From: an uncultured Bacteroidota bacterium
Lineage (GTDB): Bacteria > Bacteroidota > Bacteroidia > Flavobacteriales > Flavobacteriaceae
Length of the DNA: 64,000 nucleotides
Direction: 5' to 3'
NCBI GenBank assembly: GCA_902577515.1
Contig: CACGZJ010000005.1
Location: forward strand, 17,449-81,448
Position 1 is the first letter of the stretch. Each line of letters begins with the position of its first letter. Below the pieces are notes generated by a model. It made no database searches, was not told the origin of the DNA, and was given only the letters and a program-made list of their open reading frames with translations. This document shows, piece by piece, positions 53,183 through 62,328 of the stretch. The position numbers and the translations under genes are program-made.

Positions 53183-53192
53183 CTAAATATAG
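53183..53192 (-). promoter_or_regulatory. Promoter-like CTATATTTAG (copy B)
   Basis: See copy A at 52457-52466. Confidence 0.4.
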
Positions 53193-53369
53193 AAAAAGTT
53201 AAGCAAAGTTTCTAATTGCACTAATATTTCCAAATAGGGACCGTGTAATTATTTTTTTCAAAAAATGATTTTTTCTTATCATTTAGTTTACTATTAGATT
53301 AGTTAGGTTAGTAAGAAAGTTATTAATATTTGATGGTTTTTTTTACTTTTAATAAATAAAAAATTTTTT

Positions 53370-53924
53370 ATGGCTAAAACTACATCAAATATGATTTCAC
53401 TTGGGTCTAATGCCCCTGATTTTAAGCTTCCTGACGTTAATTCAGAAACTAATATTTCATTAAAAGAATATAAAGGAAAAGTAGGTACAGTTATAATGTT
53501 CATATGTAACCATTGTCCATATGTTAAACATGTTAACCCAACAATAACAAAAATATCTAAAAAGTATCATGGAGATGATATTAAGTTTGTAGCTATTTCA
53601 AGTAATGATGTTATAAATTATCCTGATGATAGTCCCGAAAAAATGAGAATTAATGCTATAGATAATGATTTTATTTTTCCATATCTATATGATGATTCTC
53701 AAGAAGTTGCAAAAGCATATGATGCTGCATGTACTCCTGATTTCTATGTTTATGATTCAAGTCTAAAGTTAGTATACAGAGGTCAATTAGACGATTCAAG
53801 ACCAGGAAATGATAAATTATCTGATGGAGCTGACATAGAAAATGCAATTGAATGCCTTATTTCTGGAAAGGAGAACACAAAACTTCAGAAACCTAGCATA
53901 GGGTGTAATATAAAGTGGAAATAA
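53370..53924 (+). CDS. Thioredoxin-family (AhpC/TSA-like) protein
   Basis: GSNAPDFKLPDVNSETNISLKEYKGKVGTVIMFICNHCPYVKHVNPTI, AACTPDFYVYDSSLKLVYRGQLDDSRPGN. Confidence 0.9.
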   Translation: MAKTTSNMISLGSNAPDFKLPDVNSETNISLKEYKGKVGTVIMFICNHCPYVKHVNPTITKISKKYHGDDIKFVAISSNDVINYPDDSPEKMRINAIDNDFIFPYLYDDSQEVAKAYDAACTPDFYVYDSSLKLVYRGQLDDSRPGNDKLSDGADIENAIECLISGKENTKLQKPSIGCNIKWK

Positions 53925-53925
53925 A

Positions 53926-54861
53926 ATGACAAAAAATGATTTAATTGATTGTCATGATAGGATTAAACCATTTATTCATAATACGCCTGTTCTAACTTCA
54001 AAGCTTATCAACGATTTAACTGGTGCTGATATATACTTTAAGTGCGAAAACTTTCAAAAAATGGGTGCATTTAAAATGAGAGGAGCAGCAAATGCAATTC
54101 TAAAACTTTCCGACGAACAGAAAAATAATGGTGTTGTTACTCACTCATCTGGAAACCATGCACAGGCTATATCACTCGCAGCAAAAAAAATTGGAATTAA
54201 GTCTTATATAGTAATGCCATCTAATGCTCCTGAAATAAAAAAAATAGCAGTTAAGAGTTATGGAGGGCAATTAATAGAATGTGAACCAAATCTAGTTGCA
54301 AGGGAAACTGCTGCTAAAAAAATTGTGGATTCAAAAGGTGCTACTTTTATCCATCCTTCTAATAATGAAGATGTGATAATTGGACAAGGCACATCATGTA
54401 AAGAGCTGATTGAAGAATATGGTTATTTTGATCATATACTTGTGCCAATTGGAGGTGGAGGATTAATTGCAGGGACAGCCTTAGCAGTAAAATATTTTGG
54501 AGATGAATGCTCGGTTATTGGAACAGAGCCTCTTGAAGTCGATGATGCTTATAGATCTTTAATTAGTGGTAAAATTCAATCAAACACTACTACTAATACT
54601 ATTGCAGATGGATTAAAAACTCAACTTGGAGATAAAAATTTTCCTATAATACTGGAGGAAGTAAAGTCAATTATACGAATTACAGAAGATGAAATCATTG
54701 AATCAATGAAATTAATTTGGCAACACCTAAAGATAATATGTGAACCTTCTTGCTCTCCTCCCCTTGCTGGAATTATAAAAAACAGAGAACAGTTCCTAGG
54801 AAAAAAAATCGGTATTATAATTACAGGAGGCAATGTAGATCTCAAAAACCTACCATTTTAA
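53926..54861 (+). CDS. PLP-dependent threonine dehydratase/serine racemase-family lyase
   Basis: FKCENFQKMGAFKMRGAANAI (PLP Lys), SSGNHAQAISLAAKKIGI, PIGGGGLIAGTALAVK. Confidence 0.92.
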   Translation: MTKNDLIDCHDRIKPFIHNTPVLTSKLINDLTGADIYFKCENFQKMGAFKMRGAANAILKLSDEQKNNGVVTHSSGNHAQAISLAAKKIGIKSYIVMPSNAPEIKKIAVKSYGGQLIECEPNLVARETAAKKIVDSKGATFIHPSNNEDVIIGQGTSCKELIEEYGYFDHILVPIGGGGLIAGTALAVKYFGDECSVIGTEPLEVDDAYRSLISGKIQSNTTTNTIADGLKTQLGDKNFPIILEEVKSIIRITEDEIIESMKLIWQHLKIICEPSCSPPLAGIIKNREQFLGKKIGIIITGGNVDLKNLPF

Positions 54862-54867
54862 TATTTA

Positions 54868-55299
54868 CTAAATCTTTCTATTACCAATAATAGAAATTGA
54901 GTGAAGAATTACACTCCCCAGACCAAGATAAATAAATGGTGAACTTGGAATCCAAATATATGCAAAGATCAAAGCTAAATAAACTGTAAAACCAGTACAT
55001 ATTAGTAAAGATTTTCTTATATCTGAATCTTTAATAAACTTTTCTCTAAGAAATGAAACTATAAATAAACCTATTATTGAAACCCATAGACCAAAGAAGC
55101 GATAAATCTGTTTTAAATATCCTGGTAATGTCTCATTAATTTCACTAGAAAATAATTTTTCAAATGTCATATTTAACCTTTCTTCGTTTGCAACCCTGTC
55201 AAGCATCCATGGCTCATCAACAAAAATCCACCTTAAGCCCATTATTATAAATATGAAGCCAATAAATAGTAAGGGGATTTTAAATAGTCTTTTATTCAT
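54868..55299 (-). CDS. Uncharacterised multi-pass membrane protein
   Basis: 143 aa ORF with about four hydrophobic segments; well-packed between neighbours. Confidence 0.6.
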   Translation of the reverse strand: MNKRLFKIPLLFIGFIFIIMGLRWIFVDEPWMLDRVANEERLNMTFEKLFSSEINETLPGYLKQIYRFFGLWVSIIGLFIVSFLREKFIKDSDIRKSLLICTGFTVYLALIFAYIWIPSSPFIYLGLGSVILHSISIIGNRKI

Positions 55300-55308
55300 A
55301 AAATGAAA

Positions 55309-55701
55309 TTAATCATTACAGCACTCCTCTTGACATTGACAATATTTCAAATTATATACATGTACGAAGGCTAGAGAAAATGCAGATACATATGAAAATA
55401 ATTCCGGTATTTTAGTTAATTCAATCATCTCATTTAAGATTACTGATACAAAAAATAGCCAGCAAAGCCATAAAATTGGTTTCATAATATTCTCAGATGT
55501 ATTTTTTGCTGAATAATAAACTGCTATGAATGATAAAGCAATGAATATATAATTAATAGATTCCCACCATAGTGGTTGAATATTGGAAGATAGAAGACCA
55601 GATTGAGCCACAAATAAAATTGGTGTTGCAAAACAATGAATAGAACAAACTAAGCTTGTAAAAACTCCAATTGTATCTGAATTATTATGTAATACCTTCA
55701 T
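55309..55701 (-). CDS. MerC-domain membrane protein
   Basis: DTIGVFTSLVCSIHCFATPILF plus Cys-rich tail YCQCQEECCND. Confidence 0.82.
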   Translation of the reverse strand: MKVLHNNSDTIGVFTSLVCSIHCFATPILFVAQSGLLSSNIQPLWWESINYIFIALSFIAVYYSAKNTSENIMKPILWLCWLFFVSVILNEMIELTKIPELFSYVSAFSLAFVHVYNLKYCQCQEECCND

Positions 55702-55715
55702 ATTTTATTATTAAG

Positions 55716-55790
55716 TGGGTAATACTGGATTCGAACCAGTGACCCCTACCCTGTCAAGGTAGTGCTCTAAACCAACTGAGCTAATCACCC
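55716..55790 (-). tRNA. tRNA-Val (GAC)
   Basis: Minus strand GGGTGATTAGCTCAGTTGGTTTAGAGCACTACCTTGACAGGGTAGGGGTCACTGGTTCGAATCCAGTATTACCCA; anticodon loop TTGACAG; 3' CCA not encoded. Confidence 0.93.
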
Positions 55791-55831
55791 ATCATATACA
55801 AATTTAAAAGAATTCTTTATACTTTTAGAAA

Positions 55832-56449
55832 ATGAAACATTTATCTAAAGAGGACTTTGATGATTTACAAAAATTTTATAGAATTAATTTAATTAATTCT
55901 TGTACAGGCTATAAATCCGCTAATTTAATTGGATCAATTTCAAAAGATGGAGTTGAAAATGTTGCAATATTTAGCTCAATTACTCACTTAGGTAGTAATC
56001 CTGCAATGTTAGGCTATATACTTAGACCTACAACTGTTCCAAGAAACACTTATAAGAATATAAAAGAGACAGGTTTTTTTACTGTAAATCATGTAATAAG
56101 TGATATTATTAGTGAAGCTCACCATACAAGTGCTAAATATCCTGAGGAAATTTCTGAGTTTGATATGACTGAACTTGAACAAGAATATAAAGAAGGATGT
56201 AAAGCTCCATTTGTAAAAGGAGCACCTGTTCAACTAATTTGCAAATATCTTAATGAGTATAATATCGAAGAGAACGGTACTATTTTAGTTGTAGCAAGTA
56301 TCGAACAGCTATATTTTGATGAAGATTTAATTAGTGACACAGGTTTTTTAAGACTTGATAAAGGAAATGTAGTAACTATTAATGGCTGCGATGGATATGC
56401 ATTACCTACTCTTATTGATAGATTTGATTACCAAAGACCAAAAAAATAA
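55832..56449 (+). CDS. Flavin reductase-like (FMN-binding split barrel) protein
   Basis: CTGYKSANLIGSISKDGVENVAIFSSITHLGSNPAMLGYILRPTTVPRNTYKNIKETGFFTVN. Confidence 0.85.
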   Translation: MKHLSKEDFDDLQKFYRINLINSCTGYKSANLIGSISKDGVENVAIFSSITHLGSNPAMLGYILRPTTVPRNTYKNIKETGFFTVNHVISDIISEAHHTSAKYPEEISEFDMTELEQEYKEGCKAPFVKGAPVQLICKYLNEYNIEENGTILVVASIEQLYFDEDLISDTGFLRLDKGNVVTINGCDGYALPTLIDRFDYQRPKK

Positions 56450-57088
56450 ATGGATTTTATATCTGATAAATTAGCTGATTATTTAAATAAAAATTCTGAA
56501 AAAGAACCAGAAATTTTATCTAGACTCAGTAAAGAGACTCATCAAAAGATTTTACAACCTAGAATGTTAAGCGGACATATTCAAGGAAGATTTTTAAGTT
56601 TTTTATCTAAAATTAAATCTCCTGACAAAATTTTAGAGATTGGAACATATACTGGATACAGCACAATTTGTCTAGCTGAAGGGTTATCCAAAGATGGAAA
56701 AATTGATACAATAGATAAAAATGAGGAATTGATTAAAATTCAGAATAAGTATTTTGAGGAAAGTGGATATAGAAAAAACATTATTCAACATACTGGAAAT
56801 GCTCTTGATTTATTAAAAAACTTAAATGAAAAATATGATATTATTTTTATTGATGCTGATAAAGAAAACTATATTAATTATTTTAAAAAAGTATCAAAAA
56901 AACTCAGCAAAAATGGCATTATAATTTCAGATAACGTTCTTTGGTCAGGAAAGGTATTAGATTCGAAACAAAAGGATGAAGAAACTTCTACTCTTGTCGA
57001 GTTTAATAGAATGATTAATCAAGATAAACTGTTTAACACTATTATTTTACCAATTAGAGATGGAATTTCAATTTCTAGATTAGTTTAG
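56450..57088 (+). CDS. Class I SAM O-methyltransferase (caffeoyl-CoA type)
   Basis: KILEIGTYTGYSTICLAEGL, YDIIFIDADKENYINYF, IISDNVLWSGKV. Confidence 0.93.
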   Translation: MDFISDKLADYLNKNSEKEPEILSRLSKETHQKILQPRMLSGHIQGRFLSFLSKIKSPDKILEIGTYTGYSTICLAEGLSKDGKIDTIDKNEELIKIQNKYFEESGYRKNIIQHTGNALDLLKNLNEKYDIIFIDADKENYINYFKKVSKKLSKNGIIISDNVLWSGKVLDSKQKDEETSTLVEFNRMINQDKLFNTIILPIRDGISISRLV

Positions 57089-57355
57089 GTCTCTTTTAAT
57101 CGAGTCTTTTAAATCATCAAAATCTTTTTTTATATCACTTACACTATCATTTAAGTCCTTAGTAATAGATTTAGTTGGATCCTTATCTTTAGTATTTTTT
57201 GAAATCTCAGTTTTTATCTCATTAGTTGCCTGTCTAATCTGAGTCATACCTTTTGCAAGCCCTTTTGCTATTGAAGGAATTCTATCAGCACCAAAAACAA
57301 GTAGGACAATAAAAAAAACAAAAACAAGTTCGGCTCCACTTATAAATAGAATCAT
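57080..57355 (-). CDS. tatA: Sec-independent translocase TatA/TatE-like protein
   Basis: ISGAELVFVFFIVLLVFGADRIPSIAKGLAKGMTQIRQATNEIKTEI. Confidence 0.9.
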   Translation of the reverse strand: MILFISGAELVFVFFIVLLVFGADRIPSIAKGLAKGMTQIRQATNEIKTEISKNTKDKDPTKSITKDLNDSVSDIKKDFDDLKDSIKRDLN

Positions 57356-57368
57356 AGTATAAAACTAA

Positions 57369-58142
57369 TCAATTATTAAAGCTCTCAAAATTTTTTTTAA
57401 AATATTCAATTACTAATGAATAGTTTCCCATTTTGAAATTTTCTTCAACAGGATAACTTAAATAAGTTGAGGTTACAAAATTATGAATATTGTCTATTTT
57501 GAGGTCAAACTCTTGTATAAAAAAACTTTGACCATAAAATTTTATTATTTGATCAATAAGATCAGAATCATTAATGTATTCCCTTACTTTTTTTAAGTTT
57601 TTATAATATCCTGAGAACCATTTATACATCCTATCAATATTAATTCCACCTGAAAGAGGAGCAAGAAGTATTTCAGAGATTAGTTGAGTATTTGTTGGTA
57701 TGCTCTCCATTCTAATACCTTTAAATCCAGGTATACCAACGTCATCAAAATTTAACTGGTCAATAACACCTGAATTGAGTAAATCAGATGATAGATTGCC
57801 AGAAAGTCCACTTGAATTAACTATTACCTCATCTAATTCATTAACAAACTCTTCTAAAAATACTTTGATTGAAATAGAATTTATTAAATCATCATTTATG
57901 ATGATTTTCTTTCGTTTAAATTGAATAGCAGAAAAAATAATTTCATCATTAAGATTAGCATTTATTTTAAAATTTCCTTCAGAATCTGTAATTGTATTAA
58001 AATTTGAAGTAATATTTAATACATGAACACCTTCTATTGAATATGAATCATCACTGTAAACTGTACCTTGAATTAACTTTTGACCATTACTTTGTGATAA
58101 ACAAATTATTGGAAAAAATAGAAGAAATAAGGCATTTCTCAT
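57369..58142 (-). CDS. Carboxypeptidase-regulatory-like domain protein, paralog 1
   Basis: Signal peptide, KLIQGTVYSDDSYSIEGVHVLNITSNFNTITDSEGNFKINANLNDEIIFSAIQFKRKKI. Confidence 0.75.
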   Translation of the reverse strand: MRNALFLLFFPIICLSQSNGQKLIQGTVYSDDSYSIEGVHVLNITSNFNTITDSEGNFKINANLNDEIIFSAIQFKRKKIIINDDLINSISIKVFLEEFVNELDEVIVNSSGLSGNLSSDLLNSGVIDQLNFDDVGIPGFKGIRMESIPTNTQLISEILLAPLSGGINIDRMYKWFSGYYKNLKKVREYINDSDLIDQIIKFYGQSFFIQEFDLKIDNIHNFVTSTYLSYPVEENFKMGNYSLVIEYFKKNFESFNN

Positions 58143-58864
58143 TCTAGTTGAAGAGCTTTATAGATCTCTACTTCTTTTAATAAATAATCTATTACTAAAA
58201 ATTGATTTTTTTCTAAAATAAGGTTTTTAAGCTTTTGATCTGAGTCCAGTTTATAAAGGAAATCGGAAGTTTCAAAGGGTTCAAGGTTAAGAATATCTGA
58301 AAAAAAGTTATCATCTAAAATATATGGAAGGACCTCACTAGGAGATATATTAAGTTTTTCTACTTCAGATTTAGAATCAACTAAAGTGGATAATAGTTTA
58401 AATATATTAACAAAATTTAATCCATTAACTACCTGCCTGTCATCAGTTAGAACGTTTTGGATTCTTGTTGACTTATCAGCTATATAGTCAAAACCTTTAA
58501 ATTGTTCTTCCTTGAGATCTAAGAACTTTTCAGTATCATCAGGCGTAATAATAACCTCATCTAACTCTCTAACTCTTTGGTTAATTTGAACTATCAATCT
58601 TTTATTTTTCATTATCTCTTCGCTTACTCTAACAGTTCTAATTATGTATTGAACTGAAGAAAAAATAATTTCATCATTAACTCTTGCTAAAATTTCAAAT
58701 TCACCATTTTCATTAGTAATAGTTGTATTTTGAGAAGTATTATTAACAACGTTAGCTGCAGGAACATCCATATTTCTATAAATGACTTTTCCTTTAATTA
58801 ACTGTCGTTCTTGGGAAAAACCAAATTGAAAAATAAAGATTAAAAAAAGAATTTTTTTGAACAT
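58139..58864 (-). CDS. Carboxypeptidase-regulatory-like domain protein, paralog 2
   Basis: RQLIKGKVIYRNMDVPAANVVNNTSQNTTITNENGEFEILARVNDEIIFSSVQYIIRTV; overlaps the next gene by 4 nt. Confidence 0.75.
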   Translation of the reverse strand: MFKKILFLIFIFQFGFSQERQLIKGKVIYRNMDVPAANVVNNTSQNTTITNENGEFEILARVNDEIIFSSVQYIIRTVRVSEEIMKNKRLIVQINQRVRELDEVIITPDDTEKFLDLKEEQFKGFDYIADKSTRIQNVLTDDRQVVNGLNFVNIFKLLSTLVDSKSEVEKLNISPSEVLPYILDDNFFSDILNLEPFETSDFLYKLDSDQKLKNLILEKNQFLVIDYLLKEVEIYKALQLE

Positions 58865-58931
58865 ATCTCTATCTAATTTACGAATAAATCATTCATAAAA
58901 TAATGAGGTCAAAATTTAATCTTTCTATAAA

Positions 58932-59687
58932 TTACCTAACAAAGACTGGGTTTAATATATCCTTAGATTCTTCCGAGCTAAACGAATAACCTGAGTAGTC
59001 AAATCCTAAAATATCATTTTCAGATTTAATTTCATTTTCGATTAAATATCTTGTCATTAATCCTCTAGCTTTTTTTGCGTAAAAAGAAATTATTTTAAGC
59101 TTACCATTTTTAAAGTCCTTAAACTGAGGAGAAATAATTTTATTATTTAATAATTTAGAATTTATAACTGAAAAATATTCATTACTAGCAAGGTTTATAA
59201 TAAGCTCATGATTAGAAATTTCATCAGTAATAGAATTAGTTACAGATTCACTCCAAAAATCATAAAGATTTTTTGAACCATTTACTGAAAGCTTTGTTCC
59301 CATCTCTAGTCTATAAGGTTTAATAATATCAAAAGGTTTAAGAATACCGTAAAGACCGGATAATATTCTAACACTTTCTTGAATTTTTTCATGCTTATCA
59401 CTAGATATTGATGATATATCAATACCATCGTATACATCACCGTTAAATGCATAGATAGCCTGCTTTTCAGATGAATCTAAATTCTGGAATTCTTGATTTC
59501 TTTTCCAGTTCAAATCACTTAACTTAGGAGATATACTCATAAGTTTACCAAGATCAGGAGCAGATAAATCTTTAATTATATCATTAATCTGTTTGGCTTT
59601 TTTACCAAACAAAGGGTTGGAGCTATGACTTGTCTCCACTTCGTTTTCAAAATCAAGAGATTTTGCTGGGGAAATAAGTATTTTCAT
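58932..59687 (-). CDS. yaaA: Peroxide stress protein YaaA
   Basis: MKILISPAKSLDFE, AIYAFNGDVYDGIDI, LSGLYGILKPFDIIKPYRLEMGTKL, NLASNEYFSVI. Confidence 0.95.
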   Translation of the reverse strand: MKILISPAKSLDFENEVETSHSSNPLFGKKAKQINDIIKDLSAPDLGKLMSISPKLSDLNWKRNQEFQNLDSSEKQAIYAFNGDVYDGIDISSISSDKHEKIQESVRILSGLYGILKPFDIIKPYRLEMGTKLSVNGSKNLYDFWSESVTNSITDEISNHELIINLASNEYFSVINSKLLNNKIISPQFKDFKNGKLKIISFYAKKARGLMTRYLIENEIKSENDILGFDYSGYSFSSEESKDILNPVFVR

Positions 59688-59702
59688 CTTTTTATTTCAA
59701 AT

Positions 59703-60731
59703 TTATAAATTTTTATGTTTTGAATAACCTCTCCATTTTTCAATAACAGAATTCATGTCTACTGGAATATCACTGTCAAATAGAACATTTTCTTTGGTTT
59801 TAGGGTGGATAAATCCAAGTGTTTTAGCATGAAGAGCTTGTCTTGGTAACATATCAAAACAATTTTCTACGAATTGTTTATACTTTGAATAAACAGTCCC
59901 CTTTAATATTTTATTTCCACCATATCTTTCATCGTTAAAAAGTGTATGCCCTAAGTATTTCATATGAACTCTAATTTGATGAGTTCTTCCTGTTTTTAAT
60001 TTACAGCTAATAAGCGTTACATAACCAAACCTTTCTATAACTTTATAATTAGTAATTGCATCTTTTCCACCCTCAAGATCTTCATAAACAATCATTTGAA
60101 GTCTATTTTTTGGATTTCTGCCAATTGGTGCATTAATCTCACCCTCATCATTTTTTACATCGCCCCACACTAAAGCTAAATATTCTCTTTCAACTGATTT
60201 CTTGAAAAATTGCTTAGCAAGAATAGTCATAGATTTTTCAGTTTTAGCTATTACTAAAAGACCAGATGTATCCTTGTCAATTCTATGTACTAGTCCAGGT
60301 CTATTAGATGAGTTATTAGGAAGATTATCAAAGTGATATAAAAGACCATTTATTAATGTGCCTGAATAATTTCCGTGGCCTGGATGAACCACCATTCCAC
60401 TTTTTTTGTTTATTACAATTATTGAATCATCTTCATATTTTATGTCTAAATCAATATTTTCAGGAGTAAGAAGATTCTCATATGGAGGATGAGTAAATAG
60501 TATTCTTACTTTATCTCCTTTTTTTACTTTATAACTGGATTTTACAATTATACCATTAACCCTAATTGATCCTTCTTTTGCTGCTTTTTGAATTTTATTT
60601 CTAGTTGCATTTTCAATCCTATTCATTAAAAATTTATCAATTCTAAGTGGTTCCTGACCAAAATCTATATCAAAAGCAAAATGCTCATGAAGATCTTGTT
60701 CAAAAATTTCTTTAGAATTATCTTTTTCCAT
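59703..60731 (-). CDS. rluD: RluA/RluD-family 23S rRNA pseudouridine synthase
   Basis: S4 domain, VINKKSGMVVHPGHGNYSGTLINGLLYH, GLVHRIDKDTSGLLVIAKTE, GRTHQIRVHMKYLGHTLFNDERYGG. Confidence 0.95.
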   Translation of the reverse strand: MEKDNSKEIFEQDLHEHFAFDIDFGQEPLRIDKFLMNRIENATRNKIQKAAKEGSIRVNGIIVKSSYKVKKGDKVRILFTHPPYENLLTPENIDLDIKYEDDSIIVINKKSGMVVHPGHGNYSGTLINGLLYHFDNLPNNSSNRPGLVHRIDKDTSGLLVIAKTEKSMTILAKQFFKKSVEREYLALVWGDVKNDEGEINAPIGRNPKNRLQMIVYEDLEGGKDAITNYKVIERFGYVTLISCKLKTGRTHQIRVHMKYLGHTLFNDERYGGNKILKGTVYSKYKQFVENCFDMLPRQALHAKTLGFIHPKTKENVLFDSDIPVDMNSVIEKWRGYSKHKNL

Positions 60732-61269
60732 TACCCAAAATTAGACTTAAGCCTGAGTTCATTGGAATTTTTTGTCCGGGAAGAATTTTTTCACCTTCAT
60801 ACAGAATATCTAACACCATATCTTTTCCAATATCATCAACATAATTATACTCCAAGACTTGGAAACCAAGAGCAGTAAGTATAGATTCTGCATTTCTTTT
60901 AGTAATTTGAATTACATTAGGTAGAGAAACTTTTTGAAAATTTCTTGGATTTACATTTAGATAGATTTTTCTATTTTTTTTAACAAGTTCTTTCTCTATG
61001 GGTATTTGAGAAATAATTGAATAATTTGGAATCTCTACAAAAAATTTGGATGAATCAAGAACTTCATATTTAAGCTTATTCTTTTTAAGTATATCAATAG
61101 CCTCATCAAGATTTAATCCTGATAAGTTAGGAACCTCTATATATCTATTTTGTTTTGTATAGATCATTAACGAATTATAGACAAGAAAGAACACAATAAA
61201 AACGACAGATATCATAAGAAATATTTGCTTAGTAAGTGATTTACTTTTGAACTGATCCCAAATTTTCAT
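60718..61269 (-). CDS. Membrane-anchored PASTA-domain protein
   Basis: N-terminal TM then PASTA repeats EVPNLSGLNLDEAIDILKKNKLKYEVLDS..., SLPNVIQITKRNAESILTALGFQV. Confidence 0.88.
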   Translation of the reverse strand: MKIWDQFKSKSLTKQIFLMISVVFIVFFLVYNSLMIYTKQNRYIEVPNLSGLNLDEAIDILKKNKLKYEVLDSSKFFVEIPNYSIISQIPIEKELVKKNRKIYLNVNPRNFQKVSLPNVIQITKRNAESILTALGFQVLEYNYVDDIGKDMVLDILYEGEKILPGQKIPMNSGLSLILGNGKR

Positions 61270-61302
61270 TTCTATAATTTTTGTAAATATACTAAGACAT
61301 AA

Positions 61303-61331
61303 TTGTCTTTTATTATATTGACTTACATTTG
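61303..61331 (+). promoter_or_regulatory. Candidate promoter for ddl (TTG-N18-TACATTTG)
   Basis: TTG 61303-61305 and TACATTTG 61324-61331; ATG at 61340, only 8 nt downstream. Confidence 0.5.
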
Positions 61332-61339
61332 AAAATATT

Positions 61340-62308
61340 ATGTTAAATATTGCTGTTGTTTTTGGTGGGTATTCCTCTGAATATGAGGTATCAGTTAAAA
61401 GTGGAAAATTTATCTATAAAAATTTAAAAGACAACTCGGATTGGAATGTATTCGAAGTTTGTATTTCAAGTAATAAAAACTATGTTAGGTATAACGAGAA
61501 AGTTTATGACTTAGACTATGAAAGTTTTTCATTTAGTGTCAACGGAAAGGTATTAAAACCCGATGCTGTATTTAATATAATACATGGTGATCCTGGGGAA
61601 AATGGAGATCTTGCCGAGATCCTAGAGAGAAATAAAATTCCTCAGACCGCATGTGATGTTTATGTATCTAAGCTCACATCTAATAAGAAAAAATATATAG
61701 AATTTGTTAATTCTCTTGGTATTCCTTCATCAAAACAAGTATTGATTACAAGGGGTGACATTGATAATCTATCTTCACTATCAAGCTCAATCACATTCCC
61801 ATGTATTGTTAAACCTAATAATGGCGGAAGCAGTATTGGTGTGTCAAAAGTTTATAAATCAAATGAACTAAATAAAAAGGTTCAAATTGCTTTTAAAGAA
61901 GATGATGAAGTATTAATTGAGAGTTTTCTTGATGGTCAAGAGGTATCAGTGGGAGTCATTCAAAATAAAAATGGTAGAATAATACTTCCAATTACTGAGA
62001 TCATTAGTAACAATGAACTTTTTGACTACAGTGCAAAATATCTAGGTGAATCTCAAGAAATTACCCCAGGAAATGTTTCTGAAAAATCAAAAAAATTGAT
62101 TGATGAATATCTGAATAGTATCTATGATAATATAAACTTAAATGGAATTACAAGATCAGAATTTATAATAATTGATGATATACCATATATTTTAGAAACT
62201 AATACTATTCCTGGATTTACTGAGCAGAGTATTGTTCCCCAACAAATTAAGGCTCAAAAACTAAATGTTAAAGATGTTATAAATGATCTTGTTAGATCTA
62301 TTCTTTAA
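61340..62308 (+). CDS. ddl: D-alanine--D-alanine ligase
   Basis: VVFGGYSSEYEVSVKSG, FNIIHGDPGENGDLAEILE, FPCIVKPNNGGSSIGVSKV, LETNTIPGFTEQSIVPQQ. Confidence 0.95.
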   Translation: MLNIAVVFGGYSSEYEVSVKSGKFIYKNLKDNSDWNVFEVCISSNKNYVRYNEKVYDLDYESFSFSVNGKVLKPDAVFNIIHGDPGENGDLAEILERNKIPQTACDVYVSKLTSNKKKYIEFVNSLGIPSSKQVLITRGDIDNLSSLSSSITFPCIVKPNNGGSSIGVSKVYKSNELNKKVQIAFKEDDEVLIESFLDGQEVSVGVIQNKNGRIILPITEIISNNELFDYSAKYLGESQEITPGNVSEKSKKLIDEYLNSIYDNINLNGITRSEFIIIDDIPYILETNTIPGFTEQSIVPQQIKAQKLNVKDVINDLVRSIL

Positions 62309-62328
62309 ATAATAATTAAATTTATCTC

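Noticed and set aside
53263-53284. AAATGAT...ATCATTT inverted repeat upstream of the thioredoxin-family gene
   Set aside because: Only 7 bp of AT-rich stem, no following T-run in a sensible position for a terminator; expected by chance at this composition
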